DNA of 64,000 bases from Shimia sp051201625. Its GTDB lineage: Bacteria; Pseudomonadota; Alphaproteobacteria; Rhodobacterales; Rhodobacteraceae. Both the position numbers and the translations under genes were made by a program. The stretch is taken from positions 1,302,001 to 1,366,000 of the forward strand of contig NZ_CP179203.1 in assembly GCF_051201625.1 (NCBI RefSeq), in the 5' to 3' direction. Positions 42,567-51,080 of the stretch are shown here, piece after piece; within the stretch, counting starts at the first letter, position 1, and every line of letters begins with the position of its first letter. The notes beneath the pieces are model-generated. The model saw only the letters and a program-made list of their open reading frames with translations, was not told where the DNA came from and searched no databases.

Positions 42567-44279
42567 TCAGCTGTGCTTGCCTGCAAACCGCTCTTGCCAA
42601 GTTTCCCGCTCATCGTCAGAGATTTTGCGAAAGGTAACATCTGGAACGGTAAAGCTATGCCCAGTGGTCAGTGTTTCAAGCGCTTCAGGAACATTATCGG
42701 GCCAGGTTTCGTCGGCACTTTCCATGGCTTTCATCAAAGTTGCGGCAGCATCCGGAATAAACGGTGCAGAAAGAACTGCGTATAGCCGGATCAGGTTAAG
42801 CGCCAAACGTATCTGCATTGCCGCGGTTTGTGGATCAGTCTTGAAGATCGACCATGGTGCCGCAGATTGCAGATATTCGTTACCCTCTGCCCATATTGCG
42901 CGCAGTTCTTGTGCTGACTTGCGAACCTCCATATTCGACATGTGACCTTCAAACTGGCGAATCCGTAATGACAGGGCGGAGATTAGGGCGTACTCGATCT
43001 TGGTGTAGGAGCCGCCTGCGGGCACATTTTCGCCAAATTTTGAACGGCAGAACTTCGTTACTCGGCTAACGAAATTACCGAGTACATCGGCTAGATCCTT
43101 GTTCACGGACTGTTGGAAGTTTTCCCAAGTGAATTCGCTATCACTACTTTCTGGTGCATGACTTAGTAGCCACCACCGCCAGTAGTCAGCCGGTAAAATA
43201 TCTAATGCTTGATCCATAAAAACGCCGCGTCCGCGGGACGTTGAGAACTGGCCACCATCATAATTTAGGTAATTGAATGACTTAATGTAATCTACAGCTT
43301 TCCAGGGCTCTTTGGATCCTAAAATTGTGCAAGGAAAGCTCAGAGTGTGGAATGGAACATTATCTTTGCCCATGAACTGAGTATAGGTCACATCATGGGC
43401 GCCTTTGTCCGTTCGCCACCAACGCTGCCAATCTTGACCTTTGCCTGCGGCAACCCACTCCTGAGCGCAGGCAATATACTCAATTGGAGCATCGAACCAG
43501 ACATAGAAAACTTTGCCTTCCATCCCTGGCCAGTATGTGTCGCCGCGCTTAACGGGAACACCCCAGTCAAGATCACGGGTGATGCCCCGGTCCTGCAGGC
43601 CATCACCGTCATTTAGCCATTTGTTGGCAATCGAGGTGGTTAGGATTGGCCAGTCAATTTTGCTGTCAATCCAGTCTTGCAGTTTGTCGCGCATTTGGGA
43701 CTGGCACAGGAAAAGATGTTTGGTTTCGCGCTCTTCAAGATCAGTGGATCCGGAAATCGTGGAGTAGGAATTTATTAGGTCTGTTGGCTCCAATTGCTTC
43801 GTGCAGTTGTCACACTGGTCGCCTCGCGCACCTTCAAAGCCACAATTTGGGCAGGTACCCTCAATGTAGCGATCAGGCAGAAAGCGTTTATCTGCATTCG
43901 AGTATATCTGTGTTTCAACAACTTCGCGCACTAACCCCATGTCAGCCAGACGTCCGGCGAAATGTTGGGTCAATGCATGATTCTGTGGGCTGGATGAGCG
44001 GCCGTAGTGATCGAAACTCAGACGAAAACCGTTTGCAATTTTGGCCTGAATCTCGTGCAACTCTGTGCAGTACTCTGCGACGGGCACGTTGGCTTTGGCG
44101 GCGGCCAACTCGGCGGGTGTTCCATGTTCATCTGTAGCGCACAGGAACAGCACTTCGTGCCCGCGGGCGCGTAGGTAGCGGGCGAACAAATCGGCAGGTA
44201 GTTGGCTTCCTACAAGGTTCCCGAGGTGCTTGATCCCGTTAATATACGGTAGGGCTGAGGTGATCAGGTGGCGCGCCAT
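42567..44279 (-). CDS. metG: Methionyl-tRNA synthetase
   Basis: 570 residues, class I aminoacyl-tRNA synthetase charging tRNA-Met. HIGH region: PYINGIKHLGNLVGSQLPAD (HLGN variant). Zinc-binding knuckles: CPNCGFEGARGDQCDNC. The KMSKS equivalent is FSTSRGRGVF. Other markers are FYVWFDAPIEYIACAQEW and ADYWRWWLLSHAPESSDSEFTWENFQQSVNKDLADVLGNFV. It lacks the C-terminal tRNA-binding (EMAP-like) extension of longer forms, which is common in this group. The upstream gene (ImuA-like) is 150 bases away on the same strand. Confidence 0.97.
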   Translation of the reverse strand: MARHLITSALPYINGIKHLGNLVGSQLPADLFARYLRARGHEVLFLCATDEHGTPAELAAAKANVPVAEYCTELHEIQAKIANGFRLSFDHYGRSSSPQNHALTQHFAGRLADMGLVREVVETQIYSNADKRFLPDRYIEGTCPNCGFEGARGDQCDNCTKQLEPTDLINSYSTISGSTDLEERETKHLFLCQSQMRDKLQDWIDSKIDWPILTTSIANKWLNDGDGLQDRGITRDLDWGVPVKRGDTYWPGMEGKVFYVWFDAPIEYIACAQEWVAAGKGQDWQRWWRTDKGAHDVTYTQFMGKDNVPFHTLSFPCTILGSKEPWKAVDYIKSFNYLNYDGGQFSTSRGRGVFMDQALDILPADYWRWWLLSHAPESSDSEFTWENFQQSVNKDLADVLGNFVSRVTKFCRSKFGENVPAGGSYTKIEYALISALSLRIRQFEGHMSNMEVRKSAQELRAIWAEGNEYLQSAAPWSIFKTDPQTAAMQIRLALNLIRLYAVLSAPFIPDAAATLMKAMESADETWPDNVPEALETLTTGHSFTVPDVTFRKISDDERETWQERFAGKHS

Positions 44280-44431
44280 GTCAGGCTCCCATGCTTCATC
44301 TTCGCATTCGGTTTAGACGAAACTGCGGGGCAGTGCCAGAGGGTGAAACTGCCCACCTGCATCTGCGTTAGTTAGATTGCAAAACTACATCTGCATGTCT
44401 CAGCGTGCGACGTTTTTTGGTGTGGCTCTTA

Positions 44432-45049
44432 TCAAGTCGTTTTAATTTTGGCGCTGTATGAGGCTAGCTGAGGCTTTTGGGGTAGGCCAGTCACTTTCCA
44501 GCATTTTATTGGGTCGGTGCGAGCACGTAGACGTGTCAAGGTCCAGGCGTCTTCTTCTGCGCTGTGGGCTTGCGCCATATGCCAGCGACTCTCTACTCCT
44601 TGCGCACCGCCATTGCTAGGGGTGAGAATAAGCCCCAGCGGCGTTTGACCGGTCTCTCGCATGCTGGTTTCGGCGGCTATGTGCAGCCGCCGCACTGGGG
44701 TGAGGGCGGGCAATCCGGGCAGATCGGCAACCACCAGTGGTACCAGTCCTGCACGTAGGGTTTCCTCCATCGTCCAAAGCAGTTCTTCGGAGCGGCGTGG
44801 GGTAATGAAAGTAAACCTTCCGGGATTAACAAACTGGGTCATGCCATCAGGATTGAGAGGGGCTGCGCTCCAGTTTGGGGCAATCCAGAATACGGGACCT
44901 CTGGTATGGTGGGCCAGCCACAAAGCAAAAGTGTAGCGTGCTGGGCCGCAGGCTTCGTGCAGGCGAGATAGTGCCAAACCGATGCCGGGGGCCGGCTCTA
45001 AGATGGGGCGCTGCCGTTCATGGGCTCGTTTGAGAAGATGATTCACCAT
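44432..45049 (-). CDS. ImuA-like RecA-fold protein
   Basis: 205 residues, similar to the ImuA/SulA-like RecA-fold proteins found alone in Rhodobacteraceae genomes. Typical segments are ALSRLHEACGPARYTFALWLAHHTRGPVFWIAPNWSAAPLNPDGM, PGRFTFITPRRSEELLWTMEETLRAGLVPLVVADLPGLPALTPVRRLHIAAE, and GVESRWHMAQAHSAEEDAW. True ImuA acts with ImuB and DnaE2 in mutagenic repair; neither is nearby, so the role of this stand-alone form is open. The start overlaps the 5' leader of the divergent ureohydrolase gene by position (45049 versus 45146). Confidence 0.75.
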   Translation of the reverse strand: MVNHLLKRAHERQRPILEPAPGIGLALSRLHEACGPARYTFALWLAHHTRGPVFWIAPNWSAAPLNPDGMTQFVNPGRFTFITPRRSEELLWTMEETLRAGLVPLVVADLPGLPALTPVRRLHIAAETSMRETGQTPLGLILTPSNGGAQGVESRWHMAQAHSAEEDAWTLTRLRARTDPIKCWKVTGLPQKPQLASYSAKIKTT

Positions 45050-45145
45050 ATACGTACTTTAAGATGTTCTTTTTTTGTTCTCAATATCATTCTCTTTACC
45101 TGCGCGTTGATTTCCGTCACCGTGATTGCAGTAGAAAGGAATATC

Positions 45146-46105
45146 ATGAGCGAACATGGATATCAGAGCGGCAGGTTAAATCTGCCATTTGTCGGCATTT
45201 CGACATTCGGCAAACGACCTTATGTCGAGAACTGGTCCGCGATTGAAGCAGATGTAGCCATTTTGGGTGCACCTTTCGACTTTGGTACACAGTGGCGCAG
45301 CGGTGCGCGGTTTGGACCTCGAGCGGTGCGTGAAGCCTCGACCTTGTTCAGTTTTGGTCATGCAGGGGCTTATGATCACGAGGACGACGCCATCTATCTG
45401 CCGGCATCGGTTCGCATGGTGGACATTGGTGATGCAGACATTGTGCATACCAACACAGAGAGGAGCCATGCTAACATTGAGGTTGGCGTACGGGCCATTC
45501 TGGAGGCAGCAGCACTTCCGGTCGTAATCGGTGGTGACCATTCAGTAAATATTCCCTGTATCACCGCGTTCGAGGGGCAGGGTGATATCCATATTCTGCA
45601 AATTGATGCTCATCTGGACTTTGTTGATGAGCGTCATGGGGTGCGATTTGGACATGGCAATCCAATGCGACGTGCTGCTGAAAAACCTTACGTTACGGGG
45701 CTGACACAGGTGGGTATCCGAAATGTTAGTTCCACAGCCCGTGAGGGCTATGACGATGCTCGCCGAATGGGCAGTGATATTCTAAGTGTTCGGCAAGTTC
45801 GCAAACTAGGCCCTGATGCGGTGATTGCGCGCATCCCGGATGGCGCACGCGTTTACGTAACGATCGATATAGATGGGTTTTGTCCTTCGATTGCGCCGGG
45901 CACTGGAACGCCAAGCCATGGAGGTTTCTTGTATTACGATGTTCTCGAAATACTACAGACACTCGCCAATCGTCACAAAATTGTGGGCATTGACCTGGTC
46001 GAGGTGGCACCGGATTACGATCCCACCGGAACAACCTCTGTGCTTGCGGCGCAGATTATTCTAAATGTTTTGGGGTTCATTTTCCACGCGCGCGACACAG
46101 GATGA
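45146..46105 (+). CDS. speB: Ureohydrolase, agmatinase-like
   Basis: 319 residues. Mn-dependent hydrolase releasing urea from a guanidino substrate. Metal ligands lie in VVIGGDHSVNIP, LQIDAHLDFVDE and VYVTIDIDGFCPSIAPGTGTPSHGG. Agmatinase (giving putrescine) is the best guess, but guanidinobutyrase or guanidinopropionase look very similar. The ATG at 45146 with AAAGGA is chosen; an in-frame start at 45020 would lie inside the divergent gene. The aldo/keto reductase gene follows after 95 bases. Confidence 0.88.
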   Translation: MSEHGYQSGRLNLPFVGISTFGKRPYVENWSAIEADVAILGAPFDFGTQWRSGARFGPRAVREASTLFSFGHAGAYDHEDDAIYLPASVRMVDIGDADIVHTNTERSHANIEVGVRAILEAAALPVVIGGDHSVNIPCITAFEGQGDIHILQIDAHLDFVDERHGVRFGHGNPMRRAAEKPYVTGLTQVGIRNVSSTAREGYDDARRMGSDILSVRQVRKLGPDAVIARIPDGARVYVTIDIDGFCPSIAPGTGTPSHGGFLYYDVLEILQTLANRHKIVGIDLVEVAPDYDPTGTTSVLAAQIILNVLGFIFHARDTG

Positions 46106-46200
46106 TTTCAAAAAACTTTTGGCTGCAACATGACAGCCCTTGCGCACTCAATATCTGCGTTTAATTTGGTGAAAAACATCCTCCAGACAGGACAAAAATT

Positions 46201-47244
46201 ATGAAAATGAACCCGTTGGGCCGCACTGGCATTAAAGTTTCGGAGCTTTGCATCGGAACAATGACATTTGGCACTCAGACGGATGAGGGTGAATCACATG
46301 CACAGATCGACATGGCTCTCAATTATGGAATCAATTTTCTGGATACGGCTGAAATGTACCCAGTTAATCCGATCAGCTCTCAAACTCAGGGCGACAGCGA
46401 AGTAATCGTAGGCAATTGGATAGCAAGTAGTGGTCGCAGGAATGACGTCGTAGTTGCGACCAAACATTCCGGCGCGGGCTTGAGGCATATTCGTGATGGG
46501 GCGCCGATCACGGCATGTAGTATTTCAGAGGCCATTGAGGGATCACTTAAACGGTTGAAGACTGATTACATTGACCTTTATCAGTTCCATTGGCCTAACC
46601 GTGGGTCGTATATGTTCAGGCAGAATTGGCGCTTTGATCCCTCAAAACAAGACACTACGAGCACATTGTCACACATGGAAGATGCCCTTGAAGTTTTGCA
46701 AAGGGAAGTAGATCGAGGACATATCCGAGCTTTTGGTCTATCTAACGAAAGCGCTTGGGGCACGAGCCAGTGGCTGCGAATGGCACAGGCTGTGGGCGGG
46801 CCGCGGGTGGCGTCCGTGCAGAACGAATACTCTTTGCTGTGTCGTTTGTACGACACGGACATGGCCGAGATGAGTGTGCACGAAGACCTCATCTTGCTTG
46901 CGTTTTCGCCTCTCGCTACTGGCTTGTTGACCGGCAAGTATCAAGGCGGCGCTGTGCCTGAAGGGTCGCGCAAATTACTTCAGGAAACGCTGGGAGGTCG
47001 CGTCACCCCACGGGTGTTTGAGGCAGTGGAGGGCTATCTGTCAATTGCTCGCCGTCATGGGCTGGATCCAGTCCACATGGCGTTGGCATTTACGTTGCAG
47101 CGCCCTTTTATCTGTAGCTCTATCTTTGGAGCGACACGATTGGATCAACTCGAGCATATTCTCAAAATGGATGGTCTTCGTTTGAGTGATGCAGTGCTGG
47201 ATGAAATAGATCAGGTGCACATCCAGTACCCAATGCCATTTTAA
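46201..47244 (+). CDS. Aldo/keto reductase, Tas-like
   Basis: 347 residues. AKR barrel with the tetrad Asp and Tyr in INFLDTAEMYPVN, Lys in VVVATKHSG and His in YIDLYQFHWPNRGSYMF. The long loop after PVNPISSQTQGDSE and the MFRQNW segment place it with the Tas subgroup (NADP-dependent reductases without a firm physiological substrate). The ATG has AGGA eight bases upstream. It is on the same strand as the ureohydrolase gene, perhaps co-transcribed. Confidence 0.92.
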   Translation: MKMNPLGRTGIKVSELCIGTMTFGTQTDEGESHAQIDMALNYGINFLDTAEMYPVNPISSQTQGDSEVIVGNWIASSGRRNDVVVATKHSGAGLRHIRDGAPITACSISEAIEGSLKRLKTDYIDLYQFHWPNRGSYMFRQNWRFDPSKQDTTSTLSHMEDALEVLQREVDRGHIRAFGLSNESAWGTSQWLRMAQAVGGPRVASVQNEYSLLCRLYDTDMAEMSVHEDLILLAFSPLATGLLTGKYQGGAVPEGSRKLLQETLGGRVTPRVFEAVEGYLSIARRHGLDPVHMALAFTLQRPFICSSIFGATRLDQLEHILKMDGLRLSDAVLDEIDQVHIQYPMPF

Positions 47245-47414
47245 TAAAAACCTAGTCGAAACCGCGTGACGTCATAGACATTGGGAAGCGCCACACAATG
47301 GCATTTTCAAACTCTGTGGCGTTTAGGTTAATTTTTGAGTAGTGCGTAAAGCGAATAGTCAGGCGAAGCTTATGGATTAAGCAGCTTGCTTACGGTGCAG
47401 GGATTGGACAAGCA

Positions 47415-47906
47415 ATGCAGAACGAGATTTTGGCCGTTGTTCGGGCTTCGACACCTCGCCGTTGGTTGGGTATTTTTGTGCTGGGCTCTTTAGGTTGCTT
47501 ATTAGTTTATCTTGGCTTCACAACATCGCCATCGTTTGCGTGGCAAATGTTTCTGATCATAACTGGGTTTGCGTTTTTGTGGTTAGCAAATGCAACGCGT
47601 CGAGCGACAGAATTCCAAATAGAACTGACTCGTCAAGAAATACGCACCAGTTCGGGCGAAATCATCGCATATATCGGTGACATTACGCAGGTTGAACGAG
47701 GTGTGTTTGCCATGAAGCCGTCAAACGGTTTCCTACTGCGGCTCAAGACTTCCCGTGCACGCCGGTGGCAACCCGGTCTTTGGTGGGCGATGGGGCGAAA
47801 GGTCGGTATCGGTGGAGTAACTCCAGCATCACAATCAAAGGCCATGGCCCAAATCCTGGAGGCAATTCTCGCCGAGGCAGTTCAGGAAGCCGACCATGCC
47901 AATTGA
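47415..47906 (+). CDS. Hypothetical membrane protein with two N-terminal helices
   Basis: 163 residues. Two hydrophobic helices (WLGIFVLGSLGCLLVYLGF and WQMFLIITGFAFLWLANAT) are followed by a soluble PH-like or beta-rich part (FQIELTRQEIRTSSGEIIAYIGDITQVERGVFAMKPSNGFLLRLKTSRARRWQPGLWWAMGRKVGIGGVTPASQSKAMAQILEAIL). Similar proteins occur throughout Rhodobacteraceae without a known function. The 3' end overlaps the tail of the convergent Tad gene by 25 bases. Confidence 0.8.
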   Translation: MQNEILAVVRASTPRRWLGIFVLGSLGCLLVYLGFTTSPSFAWQMFLIITGFAFLWLANATRRATEFQIELTRQEIRTSSGEIIAYIGDITQVERGVFAMKPSNGFLLRLKTSRARRWQPGLWWAMGRKVGIGGVTPASQSKAMAQILEAILAEAVQEADHAN

Positions 47907-48442
47907 GGAGCAAACCTTGGACGTGTGAATACAAACGTATTCATGCTGATATTGTTCATCCCGATGTTGACTGGCGGATCGTAGGTGCCAAAAGACTGAA
48001 CCAAAATTAGGCGTTCTCCATCGACCATGACGGGTAATTTATCTTTCAGTGTAACAAGGTCAGCTTCTGCCAGCCCGGTATCAAGGCCTGTACCAAAGGA
48101 CCAGTCGAGACTGTGCTCGTCGTCGGAACTGTCGTACGCAATGACACTGATGCGCAATGCGTCGACGTTATCTAATTTCGACATACTTTCGAACAAACTC
48201 ATGGCATTGTTTATATAGGCTTCGTTCACGGCCGCGGTTTCTCGTGACAACATGTCCGAAATTGTGAACGCTGCTTTTTCGGTCGATGACCGTGTTTTGT
48301 ACATGTCAAAAAAAACGGCCATTGCCAGAAATGCCCAAAATAACGCTGGCACGATTATTACGGCTTCTATTGCAACCGTTCCCTTCGTGTCGTCGCGAAA
48401 ATGCTTGAGAAATGATTTAAAAGGAAAAGTTACGTAGGTCAT
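47882..48442 (-). CDS. TadE/TadF-like minor pilin
   Basis: 186 residues. One N-terminal membrane helix with the pseudopilin-like start FRDDTKGTVAIEAVIIVPALFWAFLAMAVFFDMYKTRSS (acidic residue after the conserved VAxE motif), followed by an extracytoplasmic domain. This is the TadE-family layout of minor pilins in the Flp/Tad secretion and adhesion system. It is the last gene of three ATGA-coupled pilin-type genes. No ATPase or secretin genes are in this window, so the rest of the Tad locus must be elsewhere. Confidence 0.85.
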   Translation of the reverse strand: MTYVTFPFKSFLKHFRDDTKGTVAIEAVIIVPALFWAFLAMAVFFDMYKTRSSTEKAAFTISDMLSRETAAVNEAYINNAMSLFESMSKLDNVDALRISVIAYDSSDDEHSLDWSFGTGLDTGLAEADLVTLKDKLPVMVDGERLILVQSFGTYDPPVNIGMNNISMNTFVFTRPRFAPQLAWSAS

Positions 48443-48975
48443 TTTGGTTCCTGGACAAAAGCTGTGGTTGTAACAAGCGCGTAGTCGCCAGCATTGTCTG
48501 TTTCAAAAGATGCGCCCAACCCTGTGGTTGGGAATAACGGTTCAATTTTTGCGCAGGCTCGCAAAACCATCAGTTGGTTGCTTACCCCTGACTCAAATGT
48601 CGAAAGCGGCTGAACCACTTCGGCGCGATCTGTGCAAACTGTTTCTGTCGGAATACCAGTCCAATTACGCAGATCCATCGTCATCATCTCAAGTTTCAAG
48701 TTATTGGAACAATCGGGGATTATACTGGCAACTTCACAAATATCGTCGCGTATATCGTCATGAACAAAGTCTACTCCCGTGGTCAGACGAATATCGCGGA
48801 CGACCACATCGAGCGCCCGCTCCAGAAGAGCGTAGCGCAACGTCAGCACTCCTAATTCGACTGATGACAGCAAAATAATCAGTAAAACTGGCACCATGAT
48901 AACAAATTCGATTGTGGCATGCCCGTCTTCAGATGTCTTAAAATAGGAGAAATACTTGGGAGCGCGCGTCTTCAT
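48439..48975 (-). CDS. TadE-like minor pilin
   Basis: 178 residues. The typical start KTSEDGHATIEFVIMVPVLLIILLSSVELGVLTLRYALLERALDVVVRD has Glu five residues into the hydrophobic helix. A cysteine-containing extracytoplasmic part follows (DICEVASIIPDCSNN; ETVCTDRAEV; LRACAKIEP), which probably forms disulfides. It is the middle gene of the coupled pilin operon (ATGA overlaps on both sides). Confidence 0.88.
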   Translation of the reverse strand: MKTRAPKYFSYFKTSEDGHATIEFVIMVPVLLIILLSSVELGVLTLRYALLERALDVVVRDIRLTTGVDFVHDDIRDDICEVASIIPDCSNNLKLEMMTMDLRNWTGIPTETVCTDRAEVVQPLSTFESGVSNQLMVLRACAKIEPLFPTTGLGASFETDNAGDYALVTTTAFVQEPK

Positions 48976-50855
48976 TGCGTTAACCTCAATTGACGAATGG
49001 ATGTCGCAATGGCTGCAAACGCATCAGAGATTTCTAAACCATCTACGTCGAAATAATGACTGTCAGAGCTGGCACAATCTTTCAGAATTGCTTGCCCAGA
49101 ACTTGGCGCCTCAAATCCTATCGAGAAGACGATGATGTCCTCTTCTTTGGCTGCGTCGCAGATATTTTTTGTGCGATTGTTCTTTGTCTCAGAGCCAACA
49201 TAGGCACGCACGTCATAGTACCATTCGTTCCATGCCTGATTATCATTCATCCAAGGTTCGTAATTGTCTTCGATGTTCGCCTCGAGCGATGTATAAGCCC
49301 AAAGATCAGGATATTGCAGGCGCACGGCCTCGCCAGCTTCTGAGACGGTTGTGATAACTTCTTCATACGTCTTCCTGTTGCCCCATTTCTTGCATTGTCC
49401 CTTTTTCTTTCCCTTTTTACGATACTTTTTGCAGTATTCCTCGACATGTTCGATCCATTCGCTAGACGTGATCTCGCCATTACCAAACGGATGATCTGCC
49501 CATTCGTCAGTATTTGGCCAGTAGTAGAGGCCGTCATCGTTTTCGTCGTTGTTATTCTGGTCGTCGTAATCAGTACCCACGTAAACGGAATACAGTTTCT
49601 CTGAATCGTTCCACCAAATATTTGAGTCACCATCACGAAAGTCGTTGTTTACGTAATATTGCGACGTGTTTCGACCGTCAGTCATCAACACTACCACTTT
49701 TAGCGACTCGGCATCATTGTGGCTGTAAGGGCGTCCGGCAAAGTCGGCTGACACATCGCCTTGCTCTATCAGATGGCTGATCGAGGCCTGTGTAGACGGA
49801 TCTAAGAGGGCTGTTCCCCATTTCATGCCAACGTCAATTGATGTGTTACCCGTTGCGTAAAGATTGTCGATATAATCTTTGAGAGCGTCCAAATCATGCT
49901 CTAAAATGAGCGCTTCACTTTGTTCATCGGGACGACAGACCGGCCAAGAGACGAGATTCTTTGGTTCATCGTCTCTCCCATCAAAATCACCCCAAGGGCT
50001 GAAATGCATTGCCTGTTTCCAGCGATCCATTGGGTTAAGACCTACTGTCTCAAAGTCGCCACTGCTAAAATGAATACACTGTGAATATCCCTGCTGGTTC
50101 GACGCGGCTTCCGAGGCGCCTTCGTCAAGAGCAGTGTCTACATCTATGTCTCCGTTTATGGACGCGTTGAGGGTGTCGAATAGATTTTTGGAAATCGAGA
50201 CCTGCGTGGCATATGGAATGATTGATACAGAAAGTGCGCCGTCTTCCGTATTTTCGACCATTGCCTCGACGAAATCCTTGGCGGCGACCTTGAGGTTAGA
50301 CAGTCTTGAGTTCGAATTCATCGAACCCGATACGTCTAAAACTAGAGAGATTTCAAGATTTCCAATGCGCTCCACAGCTGTCCCCGTTACCGCAGCTGTA
50401 AGAGTTTCGACCCCAACCATCTTCATAAAAATGGTGTCGATATTTGTAGCTGCCGTGGCTGAAACTGCTCGGTAATTTAAGCCTTGGTCAACGTTAACGC
50501 TGCTGAGGTAGTCAGTCATTCCGGCTTTTTCAAAGTAGTCTTCAACGACCTCTTTCGGAGCAAGAGTTTGGTCAAGATCAGCGGCAGAAATGATGGCGCG
50601 GTCAAGAGTATGCTGCAGGCGCGTGCGTTTCATCTCTGAGTGCATGATGTCGACTCCGAGCCCTCCAACCATTAAGATCATTAGGAAAAGAAAAATGGCA
50701 AATCCAACGATTACGCCATCTTCGTTTCGCCAGAAACGGATCAGGCGGGCGGGTACAGTACTTGCAAAAGAAGGATACTCAGCTTGCAGAATTTTTTGCT
50801 TTAATTCTCGCATCTCTATAATCCAATTCAGTCCAAAAGTTGTCTTTTCACCCAT
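48972..50855 (-). CDS. TadG-like pilus protein with von Willebrand A domain
   Basis: 627 residues. After a basic N terminus comes a TadE-like helix (WRNEDGVIVGFAIFLFLMILMVGGLGVDIMHSEM), then a vWA domain with an intact MIDAS motif DVSGSMNS and VVLMTDGRNT. Between them and near the end are unusual low-complexity tracts, one Asn/Asp-rich (DDQNNNDENDDG) and one Lys-rich (KKYRKKGKKKGQCKK). It would sit at the cell surface as a large tip or adhesion component of the Tad pilus. The start at 50855 is uncertain; an ATG at 50813 (MRELKQK) has a weak AGAG site. First of three coupled genes. Confidence 0.85.
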   Translation of the reverse strand: MGEKTTFGLNWIIEMRELKQKILQAEYPSFASTVPARLIRFWRNEDGVIVGFAIFLFLMILMVGGLGVDIMHSEMKRTRLQHTLDRAIISAADLDQTLAPKEVVEDYFEKAGMTDYLSSVNVDQGLNYRAVSATAATNIDTIFMKMVGVETLTAAVTGTAVERIGNLEISLVLDVSGSMNSNSRLSNLKVAAKDFVEAMVENTEDGALSVSIIPYATQVSISKNLFDTLNASINGDIDVDTALDEGASEAASNQQGYSQCIHFSSGDFETVGLNPMDRWKQAMHFSPWGDFDGRDDEPKNLVSWPVCRPDEQSEALILEHDLDALKDYIDNLYATGNTSIDVGMKWGTALLDPSTQASISHLIEQGDVSADFAGRPYSHNDAESLKVVVLMTDGRNTSQYYVNNDFRDGDSNIWWNDSEKLYSVYVGTDYDDQNNNDENDDGLYYWPNTDEWADHPFGNGEITSSEWIEHVEEYCKKYRKKGKKKGQCKKWGNRKTYEEVITTVSEAGEAVRLQYPDLWAYTSLEANIEDNYEPWMNDNQAWNEWYYDVRAYVGSETKNNRTKNICDAAKEEDIIVFSIGFEAPSSGQAILKDCASSDSHYFDVDGLEISDAFAAIATSIRQLRLTQ

Positions 50856-51080
50856 TCAGATGAACGTTTTTCTCTCATTATGTCTCTCCACTAAAATTCG
50901 GGCAAAATTTTGACAAAAGCATGCTTGGTATGTGGGAAGGCAGCCAAATAAATTGCCTGATTTTATATCTTTATAAACAATGTTATGTGCTGGAGCGTAT
51001 TGTCCACACGACCGAAACGACCTTAAAATTTCATCGGTTTTTCAATCATCACTCGTAAAACTTTATGAAACAGGCGTAGG

